The notes under the pieces were generated by a model. That model had not been told where the DNA came from, ran no database searches, and worked only from the letters and a program-made list of their open reading frames with translations. Made by a program: the position numbers and the translations under genes. Below, one piece after another: positions 43,827 through 59,001 of a stretch of 64,000 nt of DNA; within the stretch, counting starts at the first letter, position 1; each line of letters opens with the position of its first letter. The stretch comes from Massilia aquatica (GTDB lineage: Bacteria > Pseudomonadota > Gammaproteobacteria > Burkholderiales > Burkholderiaceae_D), in assembly GCF_011682045.1 (NCBI RefSeq), contig NZ_VVIW01000002.1:496001-560000 (forward strand), read 5' to 3'.

Positions 43827-45512
43827 ATGAAAATTGCGAACTTGAAGATCGGTGTTCGTCTGGGGGCCGGTTTCGGCCTCGTCCTGCTGTTGATGGGGAC
43901 CCTGATCGCCACCGGCATCACCCTGCTTAACAGCGCCGGCGCGAGCACCAGGCGCATGGTCCTGCATGAGTGGGTCAAGGCCGATGCCGCCAACGAAGTC
44001 AACGTCGGCACGCGCGCCAACGCGCGCCGCACGCTCGAACTGTTCATCGTCACCGACCCGGCGCAACTGGCCAACATCCGCGCGCGTATCGAAGCGAACA
44101 AAAAACTGATCGTCGATGCGCTGGCCACGCTCGACAAACTGGTCGATACCCGCGAAGGGCGCGACCTGCTCAACCGGATCACCACGGCGCGGGTGGCGTA
44201 TGTGGCCTCGTACTCGCACGTCGACAAACTGATCGCCGAGGGCAAGCGCGATGAAGCGGCAACCCTGATGCGCACCGAAACGCTGCCGGCGCTGGACGGT
44301 TTGCAAGCCTCGATCAGCGCCCTGGCCGAGTTCCAGAAACGCCTGGTCGGCACGGCCAGTGCCGATGTCGGCGCCCGCATCGCCAGCGCCCGCATCCTCA
44401 TGTTGTGGCAGGGCGCGGCGGCGCTGGTCATCGGCGTGCTGGCCGGATGGTGGATCACGCGCTCGATCACGCTGCCGATCAACGATGCTGTACGGGTGGC
44501 CAGGACGGTGGCGGCGGGCGACCTGAGCGCCCAGATCGGGCCCGGCTCGTCCAGCGAGACCGGGCAACTGCTGGCCGCCCTCGGCGACATGAACGCGGGG
44601 CTGCGCAATATCGTCGACCAGGTGCGCCATGGGACCGATGCGATCGCCACCGCGTCGAGCCAGATCGCCAGCGGGAATATGGATTTGTCCGCCCGCACCG
44701 AGCAGCAAGCCAGTTCGCTCGAAGAGACCGCGTCGTCGATGGAAGAACTGACATCGACCGTCAAGCAGAATGCCGACAATGCGCGCCAGGCCAACCAGCT
44801 GGCCATTTCGGCCTCGCACGTGGCAGTGCAGGGCGGGACGGTGGTGGCGCAGGTGGTCGACACCATGGGATCGATCAACGAATCGTCGCGCAAGATCGTC
44901 GAGATCATCAGCGTGATCGAAGGGATCGCATTCCAGACCAATATCCTGGCATTGAACGCCGCAGTGGAGGCGGCGCGCGCCGGCGAGCAGGGGCGCGGCT
45001 TTGCGGTGGTGGCCAGCGAAGTGCGCAACCTGGCGCAGCGCTCGGCGGCGGCGGCCAAGGAAATCAAGATGCTGATCGACGATTCGGTGGACAAGGTGGC
45101 CAAGGGCAGTGAACTGGTCAACCGCGCCGGCACCACCATGCAGGCGATCGTCACCAGCATCAAGAGCGTGGCCGACATGATGGGCGAGATCACGGCGGCC
45201 AGCGTGGAGCAGACCGCCGGCATCGAGCAGATCAACCAGGCCATCACCCAGATGGACGAGGTGACGCAGCAAAACGCCGCGCTGGTCGAGCAGGCGGCGG
45301 CGGCGGCCGGCGCGCTGCAGGACCAGGCCGGAACCCTGGCGGGCGTGGTCAGCGTGTTCAAGCTGCCGGCCGCGCACAGCGGTGCGCGGCCGGCGCCGGC
45401 GACGCCGGGGATACGGAGCGCGCCGGCGCACATCGAGCGGCCGGTCGCCCGCGCCGTTCGACGCCAGCGCGAAGTGGCCGCTGCCGGCCCGGATGACTGG
45501 GAACAGTTCTGA
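43827..45512 (+). CDS. Methyl-accepting chemotaxis protein
   Basis: 561 residues, AGGAGT before the ATG. TM1 at about 12-33, a periplasmic four-helix-bundle sensor (about 34-190), TM2 (about 190-212), HAMP, and a cytoplasmic signalling domain. The conserved hairpin tip EGIAFQTNILALNAAVEAAR is near residue 365. The chain ends in DWEQF, close to the NWETF pentapeptide that tethers CheR/CheB, so methylation by the main system is likely. Ligand unknown. A truncated copy of its N-terminal half follows at 45627. Confidence 0.93.
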   Translation: MKIANLKIGVRLGAGFGLVLLLMGTLIATGITLLNSAGASTRRMVLHEWVKADAANEVNVGTRANARRTLELFIVTDPAQLANIRARIEANKKLIVDALATLDKLVDTREGRDLLNRITTARVAYVASYSHVDKLIAEGKRDEAATLMRTETLPALDGLQASISALAEFQKRLVGTASADVGARIASARILMLWQGAAALVIGVLAGWWITRSITLPINDAVRVARTVAAGDLSAQIGPGSSSETGQLLAALGDMNAGLRNIVDQVRHGTDAIATASSQIASGNMDLSARTEQQASSLEETASSMEELTSTVKQNADNARQANQLAISASHVAVQGGTVVAQVVDTMGSINESSRKIVEIISVIEGIAFQTNILALNAAVEAARAGEQGRGFAVVASEVRNLAQRSAAAAKEIKMLIDDSVDKVAKGSELVNRAGTTMQAIVTSIKSVADMMGEITAASVEQTAGIEQINQAITQMDEVTQQNAALVEQAAAAAGALQDQAGTLAGVVSVFKLPAAHSGARPAPATPGIRSAPAHIERPVARAVRRQREVAAAGPDDWEQF

Positions 45513-45626
45513 GACGGCTGCCGGCGCGAAGCTGGTTTTCCTTGATCTGCGTTGGTTGACGAGGCCCGCCCGGGCATCCTACCATTGCTGGATGGAAATA
45601 TCAGAGACTGGCAGCCGGTTAGCAGC

Positions 45627-46091
45627 ATGAACATTGCAAACTTAAGGATCGGGACGCGCCTGGGTGGCGCGTTCGGCATCATCCTCTTGATCATGGCAGC
45701 CCTGATCGCCACCGCGCTCACGCTGCTGGCCAACATCAGCGCCATGAGCACCACCTTGATCGAGCGCGACCTGGTGCAGGCCGATGCGGCCAACGTCATC
45801 AACGTCACCACCCGCGCCAACGCGCGCACTACGCTCGAACTGTTCATCGCGCCCGACGCCGCCTACAGCGCCAGGGTGCGCGGGAAGATCGAGGCGAACA
45901 AGAAGGACATCAGCGGCGCCATCGCGCTGCTCGACAAACTGGCCGGCGGCGCCGAAGGCCGCGACCTGCTGGCGCAGATCAAGGTGGAACGCGCGGCGTA
46001 CGTCGCCTCGTTCGGCGCCGTCGGGCTGCCGGCCCGCGAGGTGGAAGGCAACGGGTTGGTGGCGGCAAACAAGAAGGGGCGAGTGCGCTGA
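45627..46091 (+). pseudogene. Truncated duplicate of the chemoreceptor
   Basis: 154 codons starting MNIANLRIGTRLGGAFG, clearly parallel to the MKIANLKIGVRLGAGFG start of the upstream receptor. TM1 and the sensor bundle align through GRDLL and AAYVASFGAV. The similarity then stops and a short unrelated tail (EVEGNGLVAANKKGRVR) ends the frame. TM2, HAMP and signalling domain are absent, so it cannot work as a receptor. I read it as a tandem duplication that lost its 3' part. Confidence 0.8.
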
Positions 46092-46127
46092 ACGACGTAA
46101 GGAGTGCCGGAATCGGATTAAACCGTC

Positions 46128-47044
46128 TTAATCGACCTGTAAACAATACCGGTTGCGCCCACCGGCCTTGGCCTCGTATAGCAGCGCGTCGGCGGTCTTG
46201 ATCAGGCCACCGGTGGTGAGGCCGTCGCCCGGCATCAGGCTGGCCACGCCCATGCTCAGGGTCAGCCACGGCGAGGCGCCGGATTTTTCGTGCGGGATGG
46301 CCAACTGCGCAATCTCGTCGAGCAGCTTTCTGGCCACCACCTCGGCACCGCGCTTGTCTTCCTGCGGCAGCAAGATCACGAATTCCTCGCCACCGTAGCG
46401 CGCCACCAGGTCCTGCGGGCGCGCCGCCGCGCGCCGCATGGCCGCGCCCACCCGCACCAGGGAATCGTCGCCGGCCTGGTGTCCGTAGGCGTCGTTATAG
46501 GCCTTGAAATGGTCGATGTCGGCGATGATCAGCGCCAGCGGTGTTTTGGCGCGCGCGCAGCGGCGCCATTCGGTGTCCATGGCCTCGTCGAAGCCGCGCC
46601 GGTTGGCCACCCCGGTCAGGCCGTCAGTCAGGGTCAGTTCGCGCAGCGCGTCGCTCTGGCGCTTGACGGTCAGCTGCGTGCGCACGCGCGCCCGCACCAC
46701 CGCCGCGTTGACCGGCTTGGTGATGAAATCGGCCGCGCCGGCTTCAAGCGCGCGCGTTTCATCTTCCGGCGTCTTGAGGGCCGTGACGAAAATGATCGGG
46801 ATGTCGCGCGTGGCCCCCGACTCGCGCAAGGCGCGGCACACAGCGTAGCCGTCCATGTCGGGCATCATCGCATCAAGCAGGATCAGGTCGGGACGCTGGG
46901 TCTGGGCGATATGCAGCGCCTTGGCGCCGTTCATCGCGAACACCACCTCGTGCTCGTCCTGCAAGGCCTGGTGCAGGATCTGGATGTTCTCCATCGCGTC
47001 GTCGACGATCAGGATTCGTCCGTTCCTTGCCATATCGGTCCAAC

Positions 47045-47048
<4 letters not shown>
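46128..47048 (-). CDS. Response regulator diguanylate cyclase (REC-GGDEF)
   Basis: 306 residues. REC domain (about 10-125) with acceptor Asp in LILLDAMMPDMDGY and Lys in FITKPVN. The GGDEF domain (about 140-300) has the active-site form GGEEF near residue 219. An RxxD inhibitory site is not obvious. It makes c-di-GMP when phosphorylated. The ATG overlaps the stop of the hybrid kinase (ATGA), so the kinase is the likely phosphodonor through its Hpt domain. Confidence 0.93.
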
Positions 47049-51610
<4,562 letters not shown>

Positions 51611-51709
51611 CAAACGCGGCGCCACGCACCGCTGTGAGGACGATGGTAGCCGAGCGGGCCTCTTCTTGAAAGCACTTTACGCCAGCCGTGCGCTTGTTGC
51701 CGCATCAAC

Positions 51710-51748
51710 ATGTTTTTAAACCGGGGACAGACCCCGGTTTAAAAACAT
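51710..51748. repeat. Perfect 17-bp inverted repeat (CCGGGGACAGACCCCGG type)
   Basis: ATGTTTTTAAACCGGGG (51710-51726) pairs perfectly with 51732-51748 around the 5-nt loop ACAGA. Belongs to the same GGGG(T/A)CAGA repeat family as the elements at 19662 and 54188. The T/A-rich flanks let it act as a terminator in either direction; it lies 22 nt beyond the 3' end of the minus-strand acyl-CoA dehydrogenase gene. Confidence 0.8.
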
Positions 51749-51769
51749 TGCCGGCTGGATTGGTGCGGA

Positions 51770-53028
<1,259 letters not shown>

Positions 53029-53029
<1 letters not shown>

Positions 53030-54111
53030 TAGTTGTCCTTGGAAAGAGAAATGGCGCGCTGTGCGTACTGCCAACCGAGTTCGGCCATGGGCCGCGCGGC
53101 CTTGCCGTTCTCGAGGGCCTGGGCGCTGGAGGCGGTGCCGTCGACGTAGCGTTTCATGATGCCCTGCATGATGCCGGCCAGGCGGAACATATTGTAGGCC
53201 AGGTAAAAATTGAAATCCTCGATGCGGATGGTCTTGCCGGTGCGTGCGGCGTAGGCCGCGATATACGCTTCCTGGGTGGGAATGCCGAGCGCGTCCAGAT
53301 CGAGCCCGGCAATGCCGCGGAACTGGCCGGGAGGAATGTGCCAACTCATGCAATGGTAGGAAAAATCCGCCGCCGGATGGCCCAGGGTCGACAGTTCCCA
53401 GTCGAGCACGGCCAGGATGCGCGGCTCGGTCGGGTGGAAAATCATGTTATCGAGGCGGAAGTCGCCATGCACGATGGCGGTATCGTCGCCCGGCGGAATG
53501 TTGTGCGGCAGCCAGGCGATGAGCTGGTCCATGGCCTCGATGGGTTCGGTGACCGACGCCTGGTACTGGCGCGTCCAGCGTTCGATCTGGCGCGCGAAAT
53601 AGTTGCCGGGCTTGCCGTAATCGGCCAGGCCGATGGCGGCGTAGTCGACCGTGTGCAGGCTGGCGATGACGCGGTTCAGTTCGTCGTAGATGGCGCCCCG
53701 TTCGGCAGGCGTCATGCCGGGCAGGGACTGGTCCCACAGCACGCGGCCGTCGACGAATTGCATGACGTAGAAGGCGCGCCCGATGACCGCCTCGTCGGTG
53801 CACAGCGCGTACTGGCGGGCGGCCGGGAAGCCGGCTTTTTGCAGAGCGTCCATGACGCGAAATTCGCGCTCGATGGCATGCGCGGACGGCAACAGCTTGG
53901 CAGCCGGCCCGGGCTTGGTGCGTAACACATAATGCTGGCCGCCGGCGCTGATCTTGAAGGTGGGATTGGACTGCCCGCCCTTGAACTGCACCACGTCCAG
54001 CGGGCCGCCGGGGTAGCCCTCCACATGCGCGCGCAAATAGGCGTCGAGGGCATCGACATCGAATTTCTGGCGCTCCGAGACCGGCTTGGTCCCCATCATT
54101 TCCTCGAACAT
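53029..54111 (-). CDS. Phosphotransferase (APH family, ACAD10/11 kinase-like)
   Basis: 360 residues, GGGAGA before the ATG. Aminoglycoside-phosphotransferase/choline-kinase fold: [11 protein letters not shown] nucleotide loop, catalytic [13 protein letters not shown], metal-binding [12 protein letters not shown]. Because it is translationally coupled to an acyl-CoA dehydrogenase, it is more likely a hydroxyacyl-CoA kinase than a resistance gene. First gene of the operon; an operator-like GAACGGTCGTAC lies 45 nt upstream. Confidence 0.88.
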
Positions 54112-54155
54112 CTTGTCTCCCGCTGGTTGTTTGAGTCTATTCTAGCTCATGAATA

Positions 54156-54167
54156 GAACGGTCGTAC
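54156..54167. promoter_or_regulatory. GAACGGTCGTAC operator-like site
   Basis: Near-palindrome upstream of the phosphotransferase gene, matching the site at 40355-40366 at 11 of 12 positions. Both precede acyl-CoA dehydrogenase operons, on opposite strands. Inferred to bind one shared TetR-type repressor. Confidence 0.5.
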
Positions 54168-54187
54168 TAATTTCTGTTTTTCCTACA

Positions 54188-54282
54188 ACCGGGGTCAGAG
54201 CTTTAATCAGCAATATTTCCACATGACATGATAAAACGAGATTAATCGTTAAAATGTTGCGCGTTAAAGCTCTGACCCCGGT
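54188..54282. repeat. GGGGTCAGAGC inverted-repeat element, copy 1
   Basis: A 19-bp arm, ACCGGGGTCAGAGCTTTAA (54188-54206), is repeated in perfect inversion at 54264-54282, enclosing 57 bp of AT-rich DNA. The arms are preceded by CCTACA, as in copy 2. The spacer 54283-54418 has no gene. Confidence 0.8.
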
Positions 54283-54418
54283 GTTGCTGTGAGGATGTTT
54301 CTTTAGTCAACGATCGACTTCGTTTGAGAGGGCAGGCGATGCGCGCACGTGTCGATTGAAGAGAATTCTTACTGCACTCCTTCGCCTATTTCCCACGATT
54401 TCTTCTACAACTCCTACA

Positions 54419-54479
54419 ACCAGGGTCAGAGCTTTAATTAGAAATGTTTCGAGTCAGAGCTCTGACCCCGGTTAGGAAA
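54419..54479. repeat. GGGGTCAGAGC inverted-repeat element, copy 2
   Basis: The arm ACCAGGGTCAGAGC (54419-54432) is inverted, with one mismatch, at 54459-54472. The right arm contains the self-palindrome GTCAGAGCTCTGAC (54453-54466). The 23 nt at 54457-54479 are the exact reverse complement of 19662-19684. The left arm shares CTACAACC and GTCAGAGCTTTAAT with copy 1. Confidence 0.75.
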
Positions 54480-54496
54480 TGTTGTGGGAGGGAAGG

Positions 54497-55198
54497 TTAG
54501 CGCGAGAGCCGGTATTGCTCGTACAACTGTTCCATCGTGGTGCTGCGGGTGCTGGTTTGCAGCGGCGACGGTGGGGAGTAGTTGACGAAGCGCACCACCC
54601 AATCGGTCTCGGCCTCGCCCACGTCGAGCGCGTTGATGCAGCCGGCCGTTTGCGACAGGCCGCCCAGGAACATGCGCTGGCCGGTGAGCGCCAGCGACAG
54701 AATCGCGCAGTTCACGCCGCCATGGAGCACCAGCAGCAGCGTGTCCCAGTCGTCCTGCCCGCGCAGGCGCGTTACCGCCGGGTGGATCCGGTCCATCAAC
54801 TCGCCCACCGATTCGCCTCCCAAAAAGCGCTTTTCTTCACCGACCATGCCTTCGAACGCACCCGTGAAGGCATCCTTCAGGTCGGCATCGGCAATGGTCG
54901 ACAGGCGCCCACCGCGAATTTCTTCGAACTCCGGCCAGATTTCGATGTCTATCCCTTGTCCGGTCGCGGCCAGCACGCGCTTGGCGGTTTCGACCGTGCG
55001 CGGCAGGCCGGAGACGATCACGCGGTCGAAATAAATGCCTTCGGTGGCAAAGGCGTGCCCGGCGGCGCTGGCCTGGGCGCAGCCTTGCTCGTTGAGGGGG
55101 ACGGTTTCGGGAAGGAAGGGTTTGCCGGAGGCGTCGAAGTAGGTAACGCTGCCATGGCGCATCAAAAACACGCGCCGGCGCTGGGAGGTAGGAAGCAT
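54497..55198 (-). CDS. Histidine phosphatase family protein
   Basis: 233 residues. RHG motif VFLMRHGSVTYF at residues 10-21, phosphate-binding Arg in SGLPRTVETAKR, and second catalytic His in LLLVLHGGVNCAI. All main catalytic residues are kept, unlike the broken copy at 16086. Members act on phosphosugars, alpha-ribazole phosphate or phosphoproteins; substrate unknown. It sits between the repeat elements and the pilus operon, 18 nt after the last pilin gene, so it could be co-transcribed with it. Confidence 0.87.
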   Translation of the reverse strand: MLPTSQRRRVFLMRHGSVTYFDASGKPFLPETVPLNEQGCAQASAAGHAFATEGIYFDRVIVSGLPRTVETAKRVLAATGQGIDIEIWPEFEEIRGGRLSTIADADLKDAFTGAFEGMVGEEKRFLGGESVGELMDRIHPAVTRLRGQDDWDTLLLVLHGGVNCAILSLALTGQRMFLGGLSQTAGCINALDVGEAETDWVVRFVNYSPPSPLQTSTRSTTMEQLYEQYRLSR

Positions 55199-55215
55199 GG
55201 GTCCTTGCAGTTGGT

Positions 55216-55767
55216 TCAGAAAAACAATGCGGTGCGGGTGACGATGCTGCCGGTGTTGGTGTACGGCGCGGTCGCGCGCACGGCGCCGCTGGTGGCGTTG
55301 CCGTCGTCGAGCTTGCTGTCGAGCTGCTGGGCGAAGGAGTCGGGCAGGTTGTCGAAGCGCAAACCGTTGCCGCTGCGCCCGCCCACAGCGTCGTTGTAGA
55401 TGTACACCGCGCCGCCCTGGGCGCTGGTCATGAAGTCGGTGGTGCCGTTGTAGGCCCCGGTTATAAAGCCGGACAAGGCCAGGTGCTGCGGCGCCGCCAG
55501 ATATTCGGTGATCTGGCCGTCGCCGTTGCCGTTGGCTGTGGCGCCCGCCACGTGGGTGGTGGCCTGCACGTCGTCGCCCGGCAGCGCGCGAAATTTGTCC
55601 TGGTAGGCGTTCACCGCCGCCGACAGCGAGTTCGACTGCTGGATGATGTTCTTGACCTTGGCGCTGTCGATCAGCCCCTGGCCCTTGAGCACGCCACCCA
55701 GCAGCAGGCCGATGATCACCAGCACGATGGCGATTTCGACGAGGGTAAAGCCTTGTTGTCGTTGCAT
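55216..55767 (-). CDS. Type IV pilin/pseudopilin
   Basis: 183 residues. Prepilin peptidase site QQG/FTLVE with a very short leader, then a hydrophobic helix and a globular domain (LPGDDVQATTHVAG, Gly/Asn-rich) with no Cys pair. Last recognisable pilin gene of the operon, 57 nt after the preceding gene. Likely a major or minor subunit of the MSHA-like fibre. Confidence 0.88.
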   Translation of the reverse strand: MQRQQGFTLVEIAIVLVIIGLLLGGVLKGQGLIDSAKVKNIIQQSNSLSAAVNAYQDKFRALPGDDVQATTHVAGATANGNGDGQITEYLAAPQHLALSGFITGAYNGTTDFMTSAQGGAVYIYNDAVGGRSGNGLRFDNLPDSFAQQLDSKLDDGNATSGAVRATAPYTNTGSIVTRTALFF

Positions 55768-55824
55768 GTGGTTCTCTCTCTGGTGACGGCCGGTCTGTTC
55801 TGTTCCTGCGATTATTCTAGCCTA

Positions 55825-56520
55825 TCAAGGATGGGCCTGGCGCTGGCGCGCCGAAATGTCGTGCAGGCGCCGTTCCAGCCACGCCAGTTCGCGCGGATCG
55901 CTGACCTGGCCGCTGGCCAGCATGGCGCCGATCAGCGCCTTCGCACTGTCGTCCTCGCCCATGTCGTCGAGGATGAACAGTTCCATCTGGCGCGCCCACG
56001 CGGGCAGCACGCCGTTTGTCACACGGGTGCGGATGGCCCGGGCATATTGCCGCGCCAGCGCCGCATCGTGCAGCCGGTGGCGCGCCACCAGCGCCGCATG
56101 CGCCAGCCACGGCCAGCGCCGGTCGGGGTCTTCGCCAAATCGGCAGTACACAAAATCGAGCATGATGCGGGTGCGCGCCGGGTCGGAACTGGCGGCGTAC
56201 ACCTGGCTCGCGGCCAGCAGCGGGGCCTGCCCGCGCGGATCGAGGTCGACGATGCGCTCGAACCAGCTGCGCAAGGCCACGTAATCGATGCTGTTGAGCG
56301 GCGTGTCGGCCGCGTCCTGGCCTTGCGCGTGCAGCGTCATGGCCTTGGCCAGCGCCACCGGTTCGCCCAGGCTGGCCAGGCGCAGCACGGCCAGCGGCGG
56401 TGCATCTTCCAGCTTGCTCGCCACCCGATGCGGCGGTGCGCGCACGGCCTGGTAGCCCACCTGAAGCGCCAGCGCGGCGCCAAGCAGCAGCGTCACGGGC
56501 AGTGGCACGCGCGCGGCCAT
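55825..56520 (-). CDS. Hypothetical membrane-anchored helical-repeat protein of the pilus operon
   Basis: 231 residues from ATG 56520, overlapping the permease stop by 1 nt. An N-terminal helix (about 7-20) anchors it. The rest is helical and TPR-like (SWFERIVDLDPRGQAPLLAASQVYA, HAALVARHRLHDAALARQYA). No known pilus component is obvious; translational coupling to the permease suggests a joint job. Confidence 0.6.
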   Translation of the reverse strand: MAARVPLPVTLLLGAALALQVGYQAVRAPPHRVASKLEDAPPLAVLRLASLGEPVALAKAMTLHAQGQDAADTPLNSIDYVALRSWFERIVDLDPRGQAPLLAASQVYAASSDPARTRIMLDFVYCRFGEDPDRRWPWLAHAALVARHRLHDAALARQYARAIRTRVTNGVLPAWARQMELFILDDMGEDDSAKALIGAMLASGQVSDPRELAWLERRLHDISARQRQAHP

Positions 56521-57257
56521 CACAGGTCCTTGCGGTAAAAGTCGAACAGCGCGGCGGCGCCCAGCAACGCCACGTAGATCGCCGTCTGCGCCAGCAGCGG
56601 CGCCACCTGCGCACCGCCGTACACCAGCCATTCGCTGCGCGTGAACTGGTCCAGATGCGGCAGCATAGCCGACAGCGCGTCGATGGCAGTACGCACAAGC
56701 GCCGCCGCATCCTGCGCCATCGCTTGCAGGCTGGCGATGGCGCGCGCCAGCACATAGAAGGCCAGCGTGGCCGCCAGCGCCGCCAGTACCTGCCCGAAGG
56801 TGAGGACGCACAGCAGGGCAAATGCGGCGACAATCCACAGTTCGCACCACAGCGACAGCGCCCACGCTGCGCACCATGCGGCCGGCGCCAGGGTCAACGC
56901 CAGCACGCCGAACAGCAGCGCGGGCAGCAGTGCCACCAGCCCGAAGCCGGCCAGTTTGCCCAGCACGTACGCCGCGCGCGGCAGCGCCAGCGCAAGCAGC
57001 AGTTCCTGGCCCTTGTCGCCCGCTTCGCGTACCACGCTGGTGGCCACAAAACCGGCCACCAGCAGCACGCAGCACACGCGCAGCAGCGCCGCCAGCAGGG
57101 CCGCTTGCAGCGCGGCGCTTTCGGTCAGCGCCAGCTGGCCCAGAAAGCCGCCCAGCGCCACCGCGCCGATGGCCAGAGCGCCCAGCACCCAGGCCAAGCG
57201 ATTACGCAGCGCTTCGAGCAGGGTGTAGGTGGCGATGGTACGAATGAATCCCAGCAT
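56520..57257 (-). CDS. ABC-2-type permease-like membrane protein
   Basis: 245 residues with six to seven hydrophobic helices. Starts MLGFIRTIATYTLLEALRNRL, contains VVREAGDKGQELLLALALPR after helix 3 and ends FDFYRKDL. These are features of ABC-2/NosY-like permeases. No ATPase partner is encoded in the window. Placed inside the pilus operon between a pilin gene (3 nt away) and the hypothetical protein it overlaps, which is unusual for T4P or T2S loci. Confidence 0.7.
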   Translation of the reverse strand: MLGFIRTIATYTLLEALRNRLAWVLGALAIGAVALGGFLGQLALTESAALQAALLAALLRVCCVLLVAGFVATSVVREAGDKGQELLLALALPRAAYVLGKLAGFGLVALLPALLFGVLALTLAPAAWCAAWALSLWCELWIVAAFALLCVLTFGQVLAALAATLAFYVLARAIASLQAMAQDAAALVRTAIDALSAMLPHLDQFTRSEWLVYGGAQVAPLLAQTAIYVALLGAAALFDFYRKDL

Positions 57258-57260
57258 GAC

Positions 57261-57968
57261 CTAGCGCGGCAGCGTTCCGGCGGCGACCATGCGGTTGAAC
57301 AGCACATTCGGCGAGAGCCAGATCACCAGGTCGTCGTACTCGCCGCCGGGCGCGGTGGGGCTGTCGCTCGGGGTGCGCGTCACGAAGGCGATGCCGGTAC
57401 TGCCGGCGTTAGTGCGCTCGTCGAGGTTGGTGCTGCTGGTGTCGGCCATGCGGATGCCGCTGTCGCCAAAGCCGCCGGCGCCATTTTTCCCGTGCGAGAC
57501 GATCACCGCCGGAATATCGTTAATCGCCGTCGCCGCCACCAGGTTGCCACGCGCGTCGCGCGTGCCGACGGTGATGTCGCGCGGGCTTTGCAGGGTGAAC
57601 ATGGTGCCGCTGTTGCTGTACGCCGGCGCCACGCTGTAGTGGAAGGCGCGCCCCCAGCTATCGAGTTTGGGCAGGCCGAGCGTGGCCCACGGCAGCACGC
57701 CCTGGCGCTTGCCGTCGCGGCAGGTGGCGCCGCTGCGGTCTTCCAGGCCGTTGACCGGCGAGACGGCGGGGCAGGGCAGGTAGCCGTTGCGCAGCGCGAA
57801 TCCCATCAGCGCTTCGCGCGCTTCGTCCATGGTTTTCTGGGTGTCGCTGATCTTGCGCTGCTCCATCTGCACCGCCAGCGGCGTGAGCAAGCCGCCGATC
57901 ATCAGGCCGGCGATGACCAGCACCACGGCCATTTCGACCAGGCTGAATCCTCCCTGGACGCGTTTCAT
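57261..57968 (-). CDS. Prepilin-like protein with N-terminal methylation motif
   Basis: 235 residues. Cleavage motif QGG/FSLVEMAVVLVIAGL, then a long globular domain with GYLPCPAVSP and LPWATLGLPKLDSWG. This layout is seen in MshO/MshD-like or T2S minor pseudopilins. Start overlaps the stop of the MshK-like gene by 4 nt. Confidence 0.87.
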   Translation of the reverse strand: MKRVQGGFSLVEMAVVLVIAGLMIGGLLTPLAVQMEQRKISDTQKTMDEAREALMGFALRNGYLPCPAVSPVNGLEDRSGATCRDGKRQGVLPWATLGLPKLDSWGRAFHYSVAPAYSNSGTMFTLQSPRDITVGTRDARGNLVAATAINDIPAVIVSHGKNGAGGFGDSGIRMADTSSTNLDERTNAGSTGIAFVTRTPSDSPTAPGGEYDDLVIWLSPNVLFNRMVAAGTLPR

Positions 57969-58360
57969 GGCTTGTGCTCGGTGACCGTGCCGGCGTTGGC
58001 GTCGACGCTCTGTCCGGGCTTGACGCTGACGTGCTGGCCCGACGGCAGCGTCACGCTCACGCGCGGGGCTTGCGCCGGTCCGCTGAAGCGGTTGCGCGCG
58101 CCGTCCTGCGCCTCGTTGTTGACCCAGACTGTGGACTTGCCGCTGCTGCGCCGCACGAAGCCGTTGACGGTCATCGGCTGCGGCGCGGGCGGCGCTTGCA
58201 CCACCGGCGGCGCTGGCGGCGGCGCGACCAGGCCGCGGGCGATATCGAGCTGCTGGCGTTCGGCCGGCGTGGTGAACAGGCGCCCGATCTGGGCCTGGGC
58301 CTGGGTTTGGGCACTCATGGCTGCGCTGAGCAGAATGCAGGCGGAGACAATCAGTTTCAT
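57965..58360 (-). CDS. MshK/PilP-like periplasmic protein
   Basis: 131 residues. Signal peptide (about 1-22), a Pro-rich linker (APPPAPPVVQAPPAP), then VNGFVRRSSGKSTVWVNNEA and SVTLPSGQHVSVKPGQSV, an HR/PilP-type beta domain like GspC or MshK. In MSHA/T4P machines this protein links the inner-membrane platform to the secretin. Overlaps both neighbours by 4 nt. Confidence 0.75.
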   Translation of the reverse strand: MKLIVSACILLSAAMSAQTQAQAQIGRLFTTPAERQQLDIARGLVAPPPAPPVVQAPPAPQPMTVNGFVRRSSGKSTVWVNNEAQDGARNRFSGPAQAPRVSVTLPSGQHVSVKPGQSVDANAGTVTEHKP

Positions 58361-59001
58361 GGCGTTCCTTTCGCCAGCGTCAGGAACACCAGGGTGCAGT
58401 TGGCCGTCAGGCGCGCCACCCCGACCGATTCGGCCGGTGCCTCGGTGCGTTTCATCTTGCAGTCCTGGACCGTAAAGCGCCCGGCCGCGCGCAGGTCGTC
58501 GATGAAGTGGAACAGGTCCAGTTCGTGCACCAGTCCCAGTTCGACCCGCATGCGGCTGCCGCGCAGCCGGTAGTCGCCCAGCGCCATGGGGGCGGCAAAT
58601 ACCAGCGCCTGCTGCGGTTCGATTTCGTAGCTGGCCGAGACCAGCTTGCGCTTGCCCTGGATCGCCTTGATGGTTTCGATCCAGGCCAGCCGGTTTTCGT
58701 CGCCGATCAAGCCGTCGGCCTGCAGTTCCATAAAACGCGGCTGGTAGATGGCGATATCCTGTTTTTCCGATTCCACGTTCTGGAAGCGGCCCGCCGCCGT
58801 AGCGCGCACCTGGGCCGCCTGCGCCAGCTCGCCCGCCTGCTGCGCCCTGTACCACGATGCGGCGCCCACCAGCAGTGCGGCGCCAAGCAGCACGCCGGCG
58901 CACAGCCTGGCCGGCGCGGCGATCAGGTTCAGTTCATCGCGCCAGGTCGGGGCGATGGCCTCGGCCGCTTTGCCGCGCAGGGCGTTCGGTTTGGCCATCA
59001 T
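58357..59001 (-). CDS. PilO/MshJ/GspM-like inner-membrane assembly protein
   Basis: 214 residues from ATG 59001 (or 58998). One TM helix at about 27-46, a short coiled coil, then a small alpha/beta domain (LVHELDLFHFIDDLRAAGRF) typical of PilO/GspM. Ends with a Cys pair (DCKMKR, NCTLVF) that could form a disulphide. Belongs to the inner-membrane platform with the GspL-like and MshK-like proteins; overlaps both. Confidence 0.75.
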   Translation of the reverse strand: MMAKPNALRGKAAEAIAPTWRDELNLIAAPARLCAGVLLGAALLVGAASWYRAQQAGELAQAAQVRATAAGRFQNVESEKQDIAIYQPRFMELQADGLIGDENRLAWIETIKAIQGKRKLVSASYEIEPQQALVFAAPMALGDYRLRGSRMRVELGLVHELDLFHFIDDLRAAGRFTVQDCKMKRTEAPAESVGVARLTANCTLVFLTLAKGTP

